This document shows positions 10,132-18,874 of a DNA stretch of 64,000 nt, in pieces. The stretch's first letter is position 1. The number at the start of each line of letters is the position of its first letter. The position numbers were made by a program, and so were the translations under genes. This DNA comes from Myxococcales bacterium (GTDB lineage: Bacteria > Myxococcota_A > UBA9160 > UBA4427). Under the pieces are notes generated by a model. It was not told the DNA's origin. It saw only the letters and a program-made list of their open reading frames with translations, and searched no databases. Location of the stretch: assembly GCA_012960035.1 (NCBI GenBank), contig DUBZ01000061.1, forward strand, positions 223,383 through 287,382. The letters run 5' to 3'.

Positions 10132-10317
10132 GTTCGGCAGGGCCGATTGGAAGCTCGCGGCTCTGCGCTTCCCTGGATAGGGTTATTATACCCACGGGGC
10201 GTATTTGAATCGATTCCGCTGGTCGGGGCGGTCTCGTGGCCTCTTGTCTCGTGGGGCTCAGTCCCAGCGCTGGATCCGCCGATGAAGCCTGTTGACTCTC
10301 CGAGGGACCGAGGCCTG

Positions 10318-11055
10318 ATGTCTGCTGCCGAAAAACCAAGCGAGCTGACAGCGCTGCGCGCACTTGAAATGCGCACGCGTGAGCTGTCTCTGGATGCGCA
10401 AATGGTCGAATGCGTTGATCTTTTGCAGTCGCCGGAATTCGTTGTCGGGGATCTCGTTCACAGCGTCGGGCAGGCGACAGAGGCGGCGAGTGCGCGCCGA
10501 ACAAGCGTTTCACTCACGATGAAACGCGAAGCCCACGGCGATGCATTTTTTTACCCATCTCGGGAGCTCTTTGTTCAGGGCGATCGCTGCTCGTTTACTT
10601 GCTTGGCGACGGAGATTGATATTACTGCTGGGCCGCTCGGCGGCGCAGCACCCGGTTTGATCGATTACGCCGCCGTGACATGCGAAGCAAGGCCCCTCCC
10701 GATCCTTGGCTTCGTACAGGGCAGCGAGGCGGAGAGTGCGTATCCAATCCTGCTCCGCTCGCTATCGAGTTTGATCGACCTCGCAACGGAAAACTGGTTC
10801 AACGCACTCGACCGCGAGATCTACCACGGAATTCTCGGGCCAACACCGGCCTTCGATCTCACGCTCGTCCTCTGGGATGACGACGTCGCGGACTCCCGGC
10901 GGCCGCTCTGCGAACTCACGCGCGACCTCGCGGAGGTTCTCAAGACGACTCTCGAGGCTGACCCCCGATTTCCAGCCATCCTCAATCACATCGTCTGTCT
11001 TCGGATGAACCAGAAACGGTTCGATGGGCGACTGCGATTTGTCTGGCGGGTCTGA
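10318..11055 (+). CDS. Hypothetical protein paired with the downstream histidine kinase
   Basis: About 245 residues from the ATG at 10318; the frame is open to 10147 with another ATG at 10282, so the start is uncertain. I do not recognise the family. The sequence is soluble, with no signal peptide or membrane segment, and mixes helices (TALRALEMRTRELSLDAQMV) with strand-rich parts (SFTCLATEIDITAGPLGG, FDLTLVLWDDDVADS, RLRFVWRV). It ends five bases before the preferred start of the hybrid histidine kinase, so the two are probably cotranscribed, suggesting a role in sensing or signal output. That role is inference from position only. Confidence 0.5.
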   Translation: MSAAEKPSELTALRALEMRTRELSLDAQMVECVDLLQSPEFVVGDLVHSVGQATEAASARRTSVSLTMKREAHGDAFFYPSRELFVQGDRCSFTCLATEIDITAGPLGGAAPGLIDYAAVTCEARPLPILGFVQGSEAESAYPILLRSLSSLIDLATENWFNALDREIYHGILGPTPAFDLTLVLWDDDVADSRRPLCELTRDLAEVLKTTLEADPRFPAILNHIVCLRMNQKRFDGRLRFVWRV

Positions 11056-11059
11056 CTTC

Positions 11060-13468
11060 ATGACGGTCGAATCGCGATCTCGAGAAACCGAGCCGTCGTT
11101 GGTCATCCGCCTGGATACTGCTCTTGTCTGCATCACAGCGGTTGGGGATGGCACCCGCTCTCTCGGCATTGCGGGCGAGACGCTGATTGGCAAATTCTTT
11201 CCGGAATTGCTGGCGCCATCCGAGATGCCGGCCGTTATCGAAACACTTCGGTCCGTCGTAGAAGAGCGGAGAGGCGCGATCATCATCGCCTCCTTTGATC
11301 TGTCGGGAATGCTGCGCTGGGTCGAACTCACAGTCACTCCCGCACGAGTAAACAGCGAAGACCGCGCTTCGATCGAGATCGAGTTTCAAGAACATGGCTC
11401 GGAAACCGTGGAAGGCGAAAGTCGTTATCGCTCACTGATCGACAATATGCGTGACAGCTTATGCGAGATCGGTGAAGACGGCCGAATCCTCTATGCGAGT
11501 CCGAGTTATGCGGAACTCTTTGGGGGTTCGCTTGATGGACTCCTGGGTTCGGATCCGGTCGAATCGGTGCACGTCGATGATCGTCGTCGGGTTTCTCATC
11601 TCTTTCGTCCAGGTGCGCGGTCGCGGAGGCAGGGAACACTCGTCTATCGGGCGCAGAGTATCCTTGGCGTCCCACTTCATCTCGAGGCGACTGCGCGCGA
11701 ATTCATCGGCGAAGATGGTCGCCCGCATGTGGTGGTGTCGACTCGAAATGTGACCGAACGCGAAAACGCACGTCGATCACTCGAACGTCATATTGCTCTA
11801 GAGGCCCGGGTTGCTGAGCTGTCGCGGGTTTTCATCGACCTTCAGCCTGAAGCGATTCACGACGGCATCATGCAGAGCCTTGCGCACGTCGCCGAACTTG
11901 CGGAGTCGGAGCACAGCTGGACGTACTCCTTGGCGACGAGCCGCAGCGAGGCGGAAAATTTTGATTGGTGGCGCGATGACGATCTTAAGAATGCTTCCGC
12001 GTCGACGACTTCCACAGGCAGTGCCTCGCTTGCAAGATTTCCATACTCGACTGGGATGATCACAAAGGGACGCGTCTACCAGGTGACGGACGTGGATGCC
12101 TTGCCGGAGCAGGCCGAGAGCGAACGGAAAGACATGCTCGAGCGAGGAGTGCGCTCCATTCTGGGGATCCCGATCATGTCCAATGGTCAATTTGCCGGAT
12201 TTCTCGGCTTCGAGAGTTTTGAGCGAGAGATCAATTGGCCCGAAGAAACGATCGTGCTGCTTCGCATGGTCGGAGAAATCTTCTTCTCCGCGCTTCGCCG
12301 ACGTCGAAGTGTGGAAGAACTTCGGCACAGCCAATCACAGCTCCTGCAGTCTCAAAAGATGGAAGCGGTGGGTACGCTGGCCGGGGGCATCGCCCATGAT
12401 TTCAACAATCATCTGGCAGTCATGCTGGGTAATGCACGATTTGTCAGGCAGGAAATCGATGCGGATCCCGAAGTCATGAGCGCCATCGAGGATTTCGAGC
12501 GATCGGCGGATCACTGTGCCCAGCTCACACGTTCACTGTTGGCCTTCTCTCGTCGCACACCCGCTGAGATCCTGCCGGTCGAAGTTGCGGAACTCGTAAA
12601 AGGAGTCGAGGGCCTCGTTAGGCCACTCCTGCCATCCTCGATCGTTTTCGAATCTCGCCTGATGCCAGATCTCGGATCCTTCGCAGTCGATCGTGTTCAG
12701 ATTCAACAGGTTCTCGTAAACCTCCTTGTGAACGCTCGGGATGCCATGCCCGATGGCGGCCCGATTCACATGCATGCGTGTCGTCGTCCGATTTCGGCGG
12801 CGGAGTCGTCGTCGCTCGGTCTGGATGAGCAAAGTGAATACGTCGTTCTGAGCGTCGAGGATGCCGGGCATGGCATGAGCGAAGAGGTGAAGACTCGCGC
12901 CTTCGAACCCTTCTTTACAACGAAGGATGTGGGCCATGGGACCGGGCTTGGGCTGGCGACCGCTTACGGCATCGTTCGGCAGAGTGAAGGCGCGATCTCG
13001 GTCGATAGTCATCCGGGAGAGGGCACGACATTCAGAGTCTATGTTCCGAGTGTGGAAGAGGGTTCGGCGGAGCTGGCTGCGTCCGATGCCGGTTCGCTGA
13101 CGGCCGCCGCTGCGCCGGGTCGAATCATCGTCGTTGAAGATGAACCCGCAGTTCGTCGGCTCGTCGGTCGTATCCTGACCAATGCGGGATACGCCGTCGA
13201 TATTCGCTGCTCAATCGAGGATGCCGCGAGCTTCCTCGATTCTGACGAGACTCACGTCGATCTGGTCGTTGCCGGCCTCGTCCATTCACAGAATTCAGTC
13301 GCATCTCTGCTCGCACCGTTGCGCCGATCGCGGGATGGATTGCGCATTCTTGTTTTGACAGGATTTAGTGGCGCTCCACACGAGAGCGGCCCAGGGCTCT
13401 GCGTTTTGCAGAAGCCCTTCGACGAAGAGTCGCTGCTCTCAGCAGTCCGCGAGTTGTTGACGGCCTAG
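11060..13468 (+). CDS. Hybrid sensor histidine kinase (PAS-GAF-HisKA-HATPase-degenerate receiver)
   Basis: About 802 residues; ATG at 11060 preferred over 11024, which overlaps the upstream gene. Domains in order: an N-terminal PAS-like segment, a second PAS with LIDNMRDSLCEIGEDGRILY (about 120-235), a GAF (about 250-420), HisKA with phosphoacceptor GGIAHDFNNHLAVM (about 443), and HATPase with QQVLVNLLVNARDAMP, VEDAGHGMS and GTGLGLATAYGIV. The C-terminal receiver (from about 687) keeps the acidic pair (VVEDEP), the threonine (LVLTGF) and the lysine (LQKPF), but the phosphoacceptor aspartate is replaced by glycine (VDLVVAGLV). It is predicted cytoplasmic, with no membrane segment. No partner regulator is adjacent. 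Confidence 0.85.
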   Translation: MTVESRSRETEPSLVIRLDTALVCITAVGDGTRSLGIAGETLIGKFFPELLAPSEMPAVIETLRSVVEERRGAIIIASFDLSGMLRWVELTVTPARVNSEDRASIEIEFQEHGSETVEGESRYRSLIDNMRDSLCEIGEDGRILYASPSYAELFGGSLDGLLGSDPVESVHVDDRRRVSHLFRPGARSRRQGTLVYRAQSILGVPLHLEATAREFIGEDGRPHVVVSTRNVTERENARRSLERHIALEARVAELSRVFIDLQPEAIHDGIMQSLAHVAELAESEHSWTYSLATSRSEAENFDWWRDDDLKNASASTTSTGSASLARFPYSTGMITKGRVYQVTDVDALPEQAESERKDMLERGVRSILGIPIMSNGQFAGFLGFESFEREINWPEETIVLLRMVGEIFFSALRRRRSVEELRHSQSQLLQSQKMEAVGTLAGGIAHDFNNHLAVMLGNARFVRQEIDADPEVMSAIEDFERSADHCAQLTRSLLAFSRRTPAEILPVEVAELVKGVEGLVRPLLPSSIVFESRLMPDLGSFAVDRVQIQQVLVNLLVNARDAMPDGGPIHMHACRRPISAAESSSLGLDEQSEYVVLSVEDAGHGMSEEVKTRAFEPFFTTKDVGHGTGLGLATAYGIVRQSEGAISVDSHPGEGTTFRVYVPSVEEGSAELAASDAGSLTAAAAPGRIIVVEDEPAVRRLVGRILTNAGYAVDIRCSIEDAASFLDSDETHVDLVVAGLVHSQNSVASLLAPLRRSRDGLRILVLTGFSGAPHESGPGLCVLQKPFDEESLLSAVRELLTA

Positions 13469-13568
13469 AGGCCGCGTGGCCAAAGGCGCTCGTGTCCAGA
13501 CGCGATTCGTTGGATGACTCCTTGATTGCGAGGGTGAACTTCCTATCGGAATCGCTCATGCTAGGGCG

Positions 13569-14351
13569 ATGACACGACGCGACCTTCATCGGGGCGAGAC
13601 TCTCGTGACCGTCTTTGGCCATCACCCCGTCCGAGAAGCCCTCCGATCCAAAGGCGCCGAGGTCCTGGAGTTGCGACTCGTTGCCGGCTCGGGCGCAAAG
13701 GAGTATCGAGAGCTCCGTCACGACGCGACAACCTTAGGCATCGCGGTGGCCGAGATCTCGCGAACAGAGATGAACGCCTATACCGGCGCGCCCCGGCATG
13801 ATCAAGGGATTGGGGCTCGGGTGCGTTTGCTTCGAGTGATCGAGACAGAAATCTTTCTCGAGAATCTGAAGGGGAAGAACGCGGGCAGGCCGGCCCGCGT
13901 GATGGCGCTGGACGGTGTGACGAACTCGCAGAATGTCGGCATGGTCGTGCGGTCCGTTGTGGGTGCGGGCCTATCGGGAATGCTCTGGCCGATGGTCGGC
14001 CAGCCATGGATTAACGGATTGCTGATTCGAGCGGCCGCGGGTTCGATCTTCGAATGCCCGATCATTCGCTGCGACTCGCTGGTTCTGGGGCTTGCCGCTT
14101 TTCAATCAGCGGGCTTTTCCTGCCTGGGGCTCGACTCCGATGCGCCCTCTTCTCTGTTTTCGATGTTGCCGACCCATCGCGAGGTGTATGTGCTCGGAAG
14201 CGAGTCGGCCGGAATGTCGGATGAGATCCAGAGCCTGGTCGATGTCCGGGTTTCGATTCCAATGGCGGGTGCCCTCGAATCCCTGAATGTGGCGGTGGCA
14301 GCCGGCCTGGTTTGTTTCCACGCGGGTGGGTTGCTCAGTCCCGAGGGCTGA
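13569..14351 (+). CDS. SpoU/TrmH-family RNA 2'-O-methyltransferase
   Basis: Protein of 260 residues. An N-terminal substrate-binding-like region (VFGHHPVREALRSKGAEV) precedes the SPOUT fold with its three motifs: VMALDGVTNSQNVGMVVRSV (motif 1, NxGxxxR), VYVLGSESAGMSDEIQ (motif 2) and VSIPMAGALESLNVAVAAGL (motif 3). These bind SAM in a trefoil knot and methylate ribose 2'-OH in tRNA or rRNA. The target cannot be read from sequence; RlmB-like or TrmH-like are both possible. It stands alone, followed by a long noncoding stretch. Confidence 0.86.
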   Translation: MTRRDLHRGETLVTVFGHHPVREALRSKGAEVLELRLVAGSGAKEYRELRHDATTLGIAVAEISRTEMNAYTGAPRHDQGIGARVRLLRVIETEIFLENLKGKNAGRPARVMALDGVTNSQNVGMVVRSVVGAGLSGMLWPMVGQPWINGLLIRAAAGSIFECPIIRCDSLVLGLAAFQSAGFSCLGLDSDAPSSLFSMLPTHREVYVLGSESAGMSDEIQSLVDVRVSIPMAGALESLNVAVAAGLVCFHAGGLLSPEG

Positions 14352-14642
14352 ATCGTCAACGCGGGGGCCGTCGCAAATCCTGTTGCCACTCGGAATGCGC
14401 TGGGCTACTTCAGGGGTGACCACCGACGGTGGAGGGTGTCCTTCGATTCAGCGCCAAGGCGGCGAGGATTGGAGGGCGGTCCGAAGAGTGCTCAGCCGAC
14501 CTGAAGAAGCATAAGGCGCGTAAGACGGGTTGCATCGATTGATCCGGGAGCCAGAAGACCGACCCTCTGCGGCGCTGCGTCTCTCGGAAGCAGGGAGCGT
14601 AGGGTGTCACGGAAGTCTCGACGCTTGGCGGCGCGCGCTGCA

Positions 14643-14669
14643 TAGTTCTTATAGTTTTTATAGTTCTTG
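14643..14669. repeat. Three tandem 9-base units (TAGTTCTTA-like)
   Basis: Three adjacent units TAGTTCTTA, TAGTTTTTA and TAGTTCTTG, differing at one or two positions, lying 26 bases before the TTG microsatellite. On the reverse strand they would read as a KNY peptide repeat, but there is no reason to think this is translated. Seen directly in the sequence. Confidence 0.8.
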
Positions 14670-14695
14670 CAGGCGTTGCAGTTGCCGCAGTTGTC

Positions 14696-14726
14696 GTTGT
14701 TGTTGTTGTTGTTGTTGTTGTTGTTG
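14696..14726. repeat. (GTT)10 microsatellite
   Basis: Ten perfect copies of the GTT triplet, preceded by imperfect GTTGCAGTTGCCGCAGTTGTC units that suggest it expanded from a degenerate GTT/GCA region. It lies about 265 bases upstream of the PEP-CTERM start codon. Triplet-tract length may vary between cells; no coding role is supported. Confidence 0.9.
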
Positions 14727-14959
14727 GCCCAATCGTCGATGGATTCGACTGGGCATAACGAGGCGACTCTTGTGTGTGCCGCATACGACGGGTCGAAGGG
14801 CCATCGATGGCAGTCAAATACATCGGTCCTACGGCGCGTTCTAGGGCGTGGATGCCTCTCGACATTTCCTATTTCCCGATTCGTTCTTGACTGAGGTTGA
14901 GTATTCGTCAGGCTGCACTGTGAGCCGTCTTCGACCGGCCGACGCGGTTTGGCCAATAG

Positions 14960-14976
14960 GGCATCGAGTCGATGCC
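14960..14976 (+). promoter_or_regulatory. Hairpin immediately before the ribosome site of the PEP-CTERM gene
   Basis: GGCATC and GATGCC arms (6 bp) around a GAGTC loop, ending two bases before the AAGGAA ribosome site of the gene at 14990. In mRNA it could modulate translation or stabilise the transcript. No riboswitch family core was recognised; the function is inference. Confidence 0.35.
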
Positions 14977-14989
14977 TTAAGGAAAACTC

Positions 14990-15793
14990 ATGTTGAATAC
15001 GCTGCACCGTTTGATCCATCCCAGAGCCCGAGCAAGCGCGGTACTCATCGTGACGCTGCTCTTTGCCATGCCCGCGGTCTCGCTGATGGCGACCTTTGAC
15101 GACCTAGGGCTCTTAACCGGGGCGCCCGGCGAATCTCTCGATCCGCCTACTTCGGGCGGCAGTTTTTCGAGTGGCGGGATCACCTTCCTGAACGACGGGT
15201 CGTTCTCGGGGTTCTCCGCATCGACCACCATGGATACGACGACGCCTGGCTTCACCAATCAGTACAGCAATATCACCGGGGCCGGGGCGGGCGGATCCAG
15301 CGGATTTGGAATTGCGTTTTCAAACTCGACGATCGTCTTGCCGACGCCTCAAGTTGTGTCTGGCGCTGAGTTCACGAACACTACCTACGCCGCCCTGTCG
15401 ATGTTGGATGGTGACAGCTTCGCCAAGCAATTTGGTGGGTCCGGTGGATCGGATCCGGATTTCTTCCGACTGCTCGTTGAAGGCATTGACGATTTGGGTT
15501 CGTCGACGGGAATCATCGAATTGATGCTCGCTGACTATCGTTTCGTCGATGACTCCCTCGACTTTGTTCTCGATGAGTGGGTCTTTCTTGATCTGGCTGG
15601 ATTGGGAGTTGTGAGCGAGCTTCGATTTGATTTCGAGTCGAGCGATTTCGGGATGTTCGGGATCAACACGCCGGCTTATTTTGCGATCGATAATCTAGTC
15701 ACCATTCCTGAACCCGGCCATGCGATGCTGATCGGCCTCGGATTGATGGCCTTGGCTTCGCTGAGAAATTGGGGCCTGGGAGTCCTGCGCTAG
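14990..15793 (+). CDS. DUF4465 surface protein with PEP-CTERM sorting tail
   Basis: Protein of 267 residues behind an AAGGAA ribosome site. A signal peptide (about 1-33, ASAVLIVTLLFAMPAVSLMA) is followed by a DUF4465 domain, recognised by SSGGITFLNDGSFSGFSAST, TTPGFTNQYSNITG, NTTYAALSMLDGDSFAKQF and TPAYFAIDNL. The C-terminus is a PEP-CTERM signal: IPEPGHAMLIGLGLMALASL and a short basic tail (residues about 239-267). Such tails are cleaved by exosortase (EpsH) and direct proteins to the envelope or matrix. No exosortase is encoded in this window. A separate PEP-CTERM fragment lies at 61323. Confidence 0.88.
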   Translation: MLNTLHRLIHPRARASAVLIVTLLFAMPAVSLMATFDDLGLLTGAPGESLDPPTSGGSFSSGGITFLNDGSFSGFSASTTMDTTTPGFTNQYSNITGAGAGGSSGFGIAFSNSTIVLPTPQVVSGAEFTNTTYAALSMLDGDSFAKQFGGSGGSDPDFFRLLVEGIDDLGSSTGIIELMLADYRFVDDSLDFVLDEWVFLDLAGLGVVSELRFDFESSDFGMFGINTPAYFAIDNLVTIPEPGHAMLIGLGLMALASLRNWGLGVLR

Positions 15794-16097
15794 GCGCTCG
15801 ACTCCGCGGTGGTCCACGGTTGAAAGGACCAGGGGGTCGGTCATTCCGATCCTCTGATCTTCGGCCCATGACCCGTCAGCGTCTGCACGACGAGCCAAGG
15901 CTTCACCAACCGGCAACAAAGTCTGCACTGCGCTTCATAGGGTGCAGGAAATTGCATCGCAGAGAATTGCGACGCGCACTGTCTCCGACAGCGAATACTC
16001 AACTAATTCAGGCGCTTGCCGAAACGTTCTCCTATGGCACGGGGCTTGCGGATCCGACACATGGTGGCGGGCGTGAGGTCCGGCATTGGAGGTCGCA
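15794..16097. other. Upstream region of the minor-pilin operon
   Basis: About 300 bases without a gene. The right part holds the sigma-54 promoter described separately; the left part is the expected place for activator (PilR-like) binding sites, but I could not define any. No terminator for the PEP-CTERM gene is evident. Confidence 0.5.
16035..16049 (+). promoter_or_regulatory. Sigma-54 (RpoN) promoter of the type IV minor-pilin operon
   Basis: TGGCACG, four bases, TTGC: an exact match to the core RpoN consensus with the invariant -24 GG and -12 GC ten bases apart. It lies 49 bases before the fimT/gspH-type start codon on the same strand, leaving room for a start site near 16061. RpoN with the PilS/PilR pair drives pilin transcription in Pseudomonas and Myxococcus, which makes the placement biologically sensible. 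Confidence 0.8.
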
Positions 16098-16844
16098 ATG
16101 CACGGTGTGGACAGCAGTTTAAACAAGAGCGCGTTCAACAAGAAGGCAATGCGAGCGACGTGTCGCTCGGCTGGCTTTACGTTGGTCGAGGCGATGGTCG
16201 TGGTGGCCATCATCGGAATCGTGATGGCGTCCTCGGTCCCCAACATCACGCGATATTTTGAGAACGGGCGCGGGCGAGCGGCCGCCAAGTCGATCGCGGA
16301 TGCTCTCAATGTCGCGCGCGCCCAGGCGATTCGCACGGGCAGTAATCACGTCGTCTTCTTTTCCGTCATCAGCGCGGGCATTCCGGCCGGCGATGTTGGA
16401 GGAACGGCATTGACTGACGTATCTGGCAATCCTGTTCCCATCTTCGTGTTGAACGATGGCGCTCCCGGCTCGGCCAATCAGAACTGCCTCATCGATGCGG
16501 TCGAAGAACGCATCACATTCCCAGCCCAGAACGGAGTGGGGTGGGGCGCGAATGTGCCGCCGGCTGCCATTCCCGCACCGGACGATGATGCCGTGATTGT
16601 GATTCCCGCGGATGGCTCGAGTTTTCGAGCGCCCGACGGTACGCCGAATATGACGTGGGTGCAGTTTCGACCCGATGGTGTTCCCGTTGGCATCGACGCG
16701 GCCTGCAACGCCGGTCGACTCGGATCTGGCGGCGGAACCATCTATCTCCAGACGGCGAACCGAGATTTCGCCATCACGCTCTCGCCCCTCGGTGGCGTAC
16801 GCGTACACCTCTGGGACGCAGTGACCGGAGGCTGGACGATATGA
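16098..16844 (+). CDS. Type IV minor pilin, FimT/GspH class
   Basis: Protein of 248 residues; ATG at 16098 chosen for the GGAGG ribosome site five bases upstream. A short basic leader ends in G at the prepilin peptidase site, followed by FTLVEAMVVVAIIGIVMASS with the conserved Glu at mature position 5, then NARAQAIRTGS-type GspH/FimT features (ADALNVARAQAIRTGSNHVV) and a C-terminal beta-rich head. PilD would cleave and methylate it. It is first in an operon with pilV, pilW, pilX and pilY1 and overlaps pilV by four bases. In Pseudomonas the equivalent position is held by FimU. Confidence 0.87.
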   Translation: MHGVDSSLNKSAFNKKAMRATCRSAGFTLVEAMVVVAIIGIVMASSVPNITRYFENGRGRAAAKSIADALNVARAQAIRTGSNHVVFFSVISAGIPAGDVGGTALTDVSGNPVPIFVLNDGAPGSANQNCLIDAVEERITFPAQNGVGWGANVPPAAIPAPDDDAVIVIPADGSSFRAPDGTPNMTWVQFRPDGVPVGIDAACNAGRLGSGGGTIYLQTANRDFAITLSPLGGVRVHLWDAVTGGWTI

Positions 16845-17287
16845 GTTGGCAGGCGAGTAGAAAGTCGATGACGGCAAGACAGCGAGCAGGCTTGACGCTC
16901 GTCGAGATCATGGTCGCCATGGTCGTCCTGTCCTTTGGTCTCCTGGGCGTCGCGGCGATGCAGGTTCGGGCGATTACCGAGGGCAGCGGCGGACGACACC
17001 TCTCCGACGCGAGTGCGATCGCGCGCAACCGGGTCGAAGCACTGGTACGGCAGGATTGGGCCGCTGGGGCGCTTGCGGATTCAGGCGGTGCCTTTACGGC
17101 GCCGGTGAATGTCGCGCTGCTGGACCAGACCTATGGCCAGGCCGAGCGGATTACAGACATCGTCGTCCCGCTACCCGGGACGACGCAGATCAAGATGATT
17201 GAAGTTCGAATTACGTGGAATGACCAGAAGCGCCTTGGGCGATCCGTCGTCCTATCGAGCGCCCGACTGAGGGAGCCTGACGAATGA
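16841..17287 (+). CDS. pilV: Type IV minor pilin PilV
   Basis: Protein of 148 residues whose ATG overlaps the upstream stop (ATGA). Prepilin motif AGLTLVEIMVAMVVLSFGLL with cleavage after G and Glu at mature position 5, followed by GVAAMQVRAI, the typical PilV continuation. A region after it (SDASAIARNRVEALVRQD) matches the PilV/GspI-like helix. PilV primes pilus assembly with PilW, PilX and PilY1 at the tip complex. It overlaps pilW by four bases, indicating tight coupling. Confidence 0.87.
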   Translation: MSWQASRKSMTARQRAGLTLVEIMVAMVVLSFGLLGVAAMQVRAITEGSGGRHLSDASAIARNRVEALVRQDWAAGALADSGGAFTAPVNVALLDQTYGQAERITDIVVPLPGTTQIKMIEVRITWNDQKRLGRSVVLSSARLREPDE

Positions 17288-18309
17288 AAACTCAATCCCG
17301 GTCTCGTCAAGGTTTTACCCTGATCGAATTAATGCTTGCGGTTTCCTTGCTTTCGATCGTCATCATCGGCGTGTTCGAAAGTCTCACGCGACAGCACAAG
17401 ACTTCCATCGTGACGGATAACGTCGTCGAGGTTCAGCAGAACGTGCGGGCGATCTCATATCTCATCGAGCGCGAGATTCGAATGGCCGGCTTCATGGTTC
17501 CAAATGCCGTGAGCATTTGTGGCATCGATTCGACGGTGGGGAGCGACGAGCTCTTCGTATCCGAGACGGAGCCGATTGTTCCGGATGCCGTACCGACGGG
17601 AGATCTTGGAGCTCGCGTCACTTCCAATTGGCCGATCGGTAACGCTTGGCCAACGTCGATTGTCTTGAATCTCGATTCGACGACGGCTGATCTCGACGGC
17701 GATGGATTCACCTTTTACGACAACGACAATAACGGGACGCCCGAAGCAGATTTTCGAGTCGGAGGCGGATTCATTCTTGGAGACCTCGCGAATCCACATC
17801 GGGGTTCCGCTTGTGGAACGGTGACCGCAGCCTCGGCGACTCAGATCAGCATCATTCAAACCGGTGGAAATCTCACCGCGCTCATTGCGGGATCAGACGC
17901 TCCGCCGGAGATCGTGATTGTTCCCGCCTCTCACTACGCGATCAACGGTGCATTCGCGACTGGACGATTCGAGCGAAATGGCGACTTGCTTGCTCAGGGC
18001 GTTGATGATTTCCAGATCTCATACTTCTTCGATGTCGATGACGATGGTGTGATCGATGCGGCTGCGGCCGAGGAGCCCGGTACAGCGACGGGTAACATTT
18101 ACGATCCGGTGAACTGGGACAACCAAGATCTCAAGGAAATTCGATTCTCGCTTGTTGTTCGGACCCGTGCGACGGACCCGGACTTCACCGGCGGTGGATT
18201 CCTGTCGTTCGAGAATCGCACGGCTGGCGCTGGGCCAGACGGGTTTCGGCGGCGTGTGATCGCGACGTCCGTTCGCCCGCGAAATATTGGCAACTCGGGG
18301 AGCATCTGA
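17284..18309 (+). CDS. pilW: Type IV minor pilin PilW
   Basis: Protein of 341 residues, the long minor pilin expected at this place. Prepilin motif QGFTLIELMLAVSLLSIVII (cleavage after G, Glu5 present) followed by GVFESLTRQHKTSIVTDN and the PilW signature VRAISYLIEREIRMAGF. The C-terminal head is beta-rich and carries acidic, possibly calcium-binding, stretches such as DVDDDGVIDAA and DNDNNGTPEADF. It overlaps pilV and pilX by four and one bases respectively. Confidence 0.88.
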   Translation: MKTQSRSRQGFTLIELMLAVSLLSIVIIGVFESLTRQHKTSIVTDNVVEVQQNVRAISYLIEREIRMAGFMVPNAVSICGIDSTVGSDELFVSETEPIVPDAVPTGDLGARVTSNWPIGNAWPTSIVLNLDSTTADLDGDGFTFYDNDNNGTPEADFRVGGGFILGDLANPHRGSACGTVTAASATQISIIQTGGNLTALIAGSDAPPEIVIVPASHYAINGAFATGRFERNGDLLAQGVDDFQISYFFDVDDDGVIDAAAAEEPGTATGNIYDPVNWDNQDLKEIRFSLVVRTRATDPDFTGGGFLSFENRTAGAGPDGFRRRVIATSVRPRNIGNSGSI

Positions 18310-18833
18310 TGGAGACTGAAAACATTATTAGGCATTCGAAAAGGGAAAGCGGTGTGGCCCTGATGCTCGCGGTTCTTCTCCTGATCACAGTCTCCGGGCT
18401 GGCTCTATCAACCATGCAGACCGTCGCGAGTGACGGGACCGTTGCTGGCTTTCAGAACCAGGAGCAGATGGCGTTCTACGCCGCTGAGGCAGGAATTGCG
18501 CTTGCTCGCGACGTTGTCCGCAAGATGGGAGGTCGTGACGAAGTTCCGAACTATCCGGCTGATTACCCGAATGAGGCGAATCCGATCATGCTCTCGGATC
18601 CGAGCGAATTCGCGACGGGCCAGCAGCCCGCTTTCTTCGTCGATCCCAATGTTGCAATCCCAATCGGCTGGATTGAAGACGGTGCGCCATGTACGGAGGG
18701 CTGCAACATGACTCTCGGTGGCCAGAAGTACAACCACACGAAATGGGTCATCAACGTCATCGGGGAATCACCTTCCGGTGATCAAAAGCGAATCGAAGTC
18801 GTTGCAACTCGACTTCTCGCACAGGGCTTCTGA
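18309..18833 (+). CDS. pilX: Type IV minor pilin PilX
   Basis: Protein of 174 residues. After a basic leader ending ESG it has VALMLAVLLLITVSGLALST, the hydrophobic N-helix of PilX; the mature position-5 glutamate of other pilins is absent, as is common in PilX/GspK-like tip pilins. AFYAAEAGIALARDVV is the characteristic PilX continuation. Two cysteines (APCTEGCNM) near the C-terminus could form a disulphide. It sits directly before pilY1, the usual order. Confidence 0.85.
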   Translation: METENIIRHSKRESGVALMLAVLLLITVSGLALSTMQTVASDGTVAGFQNQEQMAFYAAEAGIALARDVVRKMGGRDEVPNYPADYPNEANPIMLSDPSEFATGQQPAFFVDPNVAIPIGWIEDGAPCTEGCNMTLGGQKYNHTKWVINVIGESPSGDQKRIEVVATRLLAQGF

Positions 18834-18874
18834 AATCATTCGTTATGAGTGGATGGCATGATAGGCCGGTGAAA

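Larger units (their letters stand above)
14352..14989. other. Noncoding stretch upstream of the PEP-CTERM gene
   Basis: About 640 bases with no supportable gene. It contains a 9-base tandem repeat, a TTG microsatellite and a small hairpin near its right end, listed separately. All three reverse frames stay open across the microsatellite, but their translations are low-complexity runs without family resemblance. I found no tRNA, riboswitch core or clear promoter. Confidence 0.5.

Noticed and set aside
14840..14989. Cobalamin or cyclic-di-GMP riboswitch before the PEP-CTERM gene
   Set aside because: The conserved core sequences of these classes are absent; only a short hairpin is seen.
14492..15019. 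Minus-strand ORF with a ten-asparagine run and KNY repeats
   Set aside because: The run is just the translated GTT microsatellite; all reverse frames are open there and no ribosome site or homology is visible.
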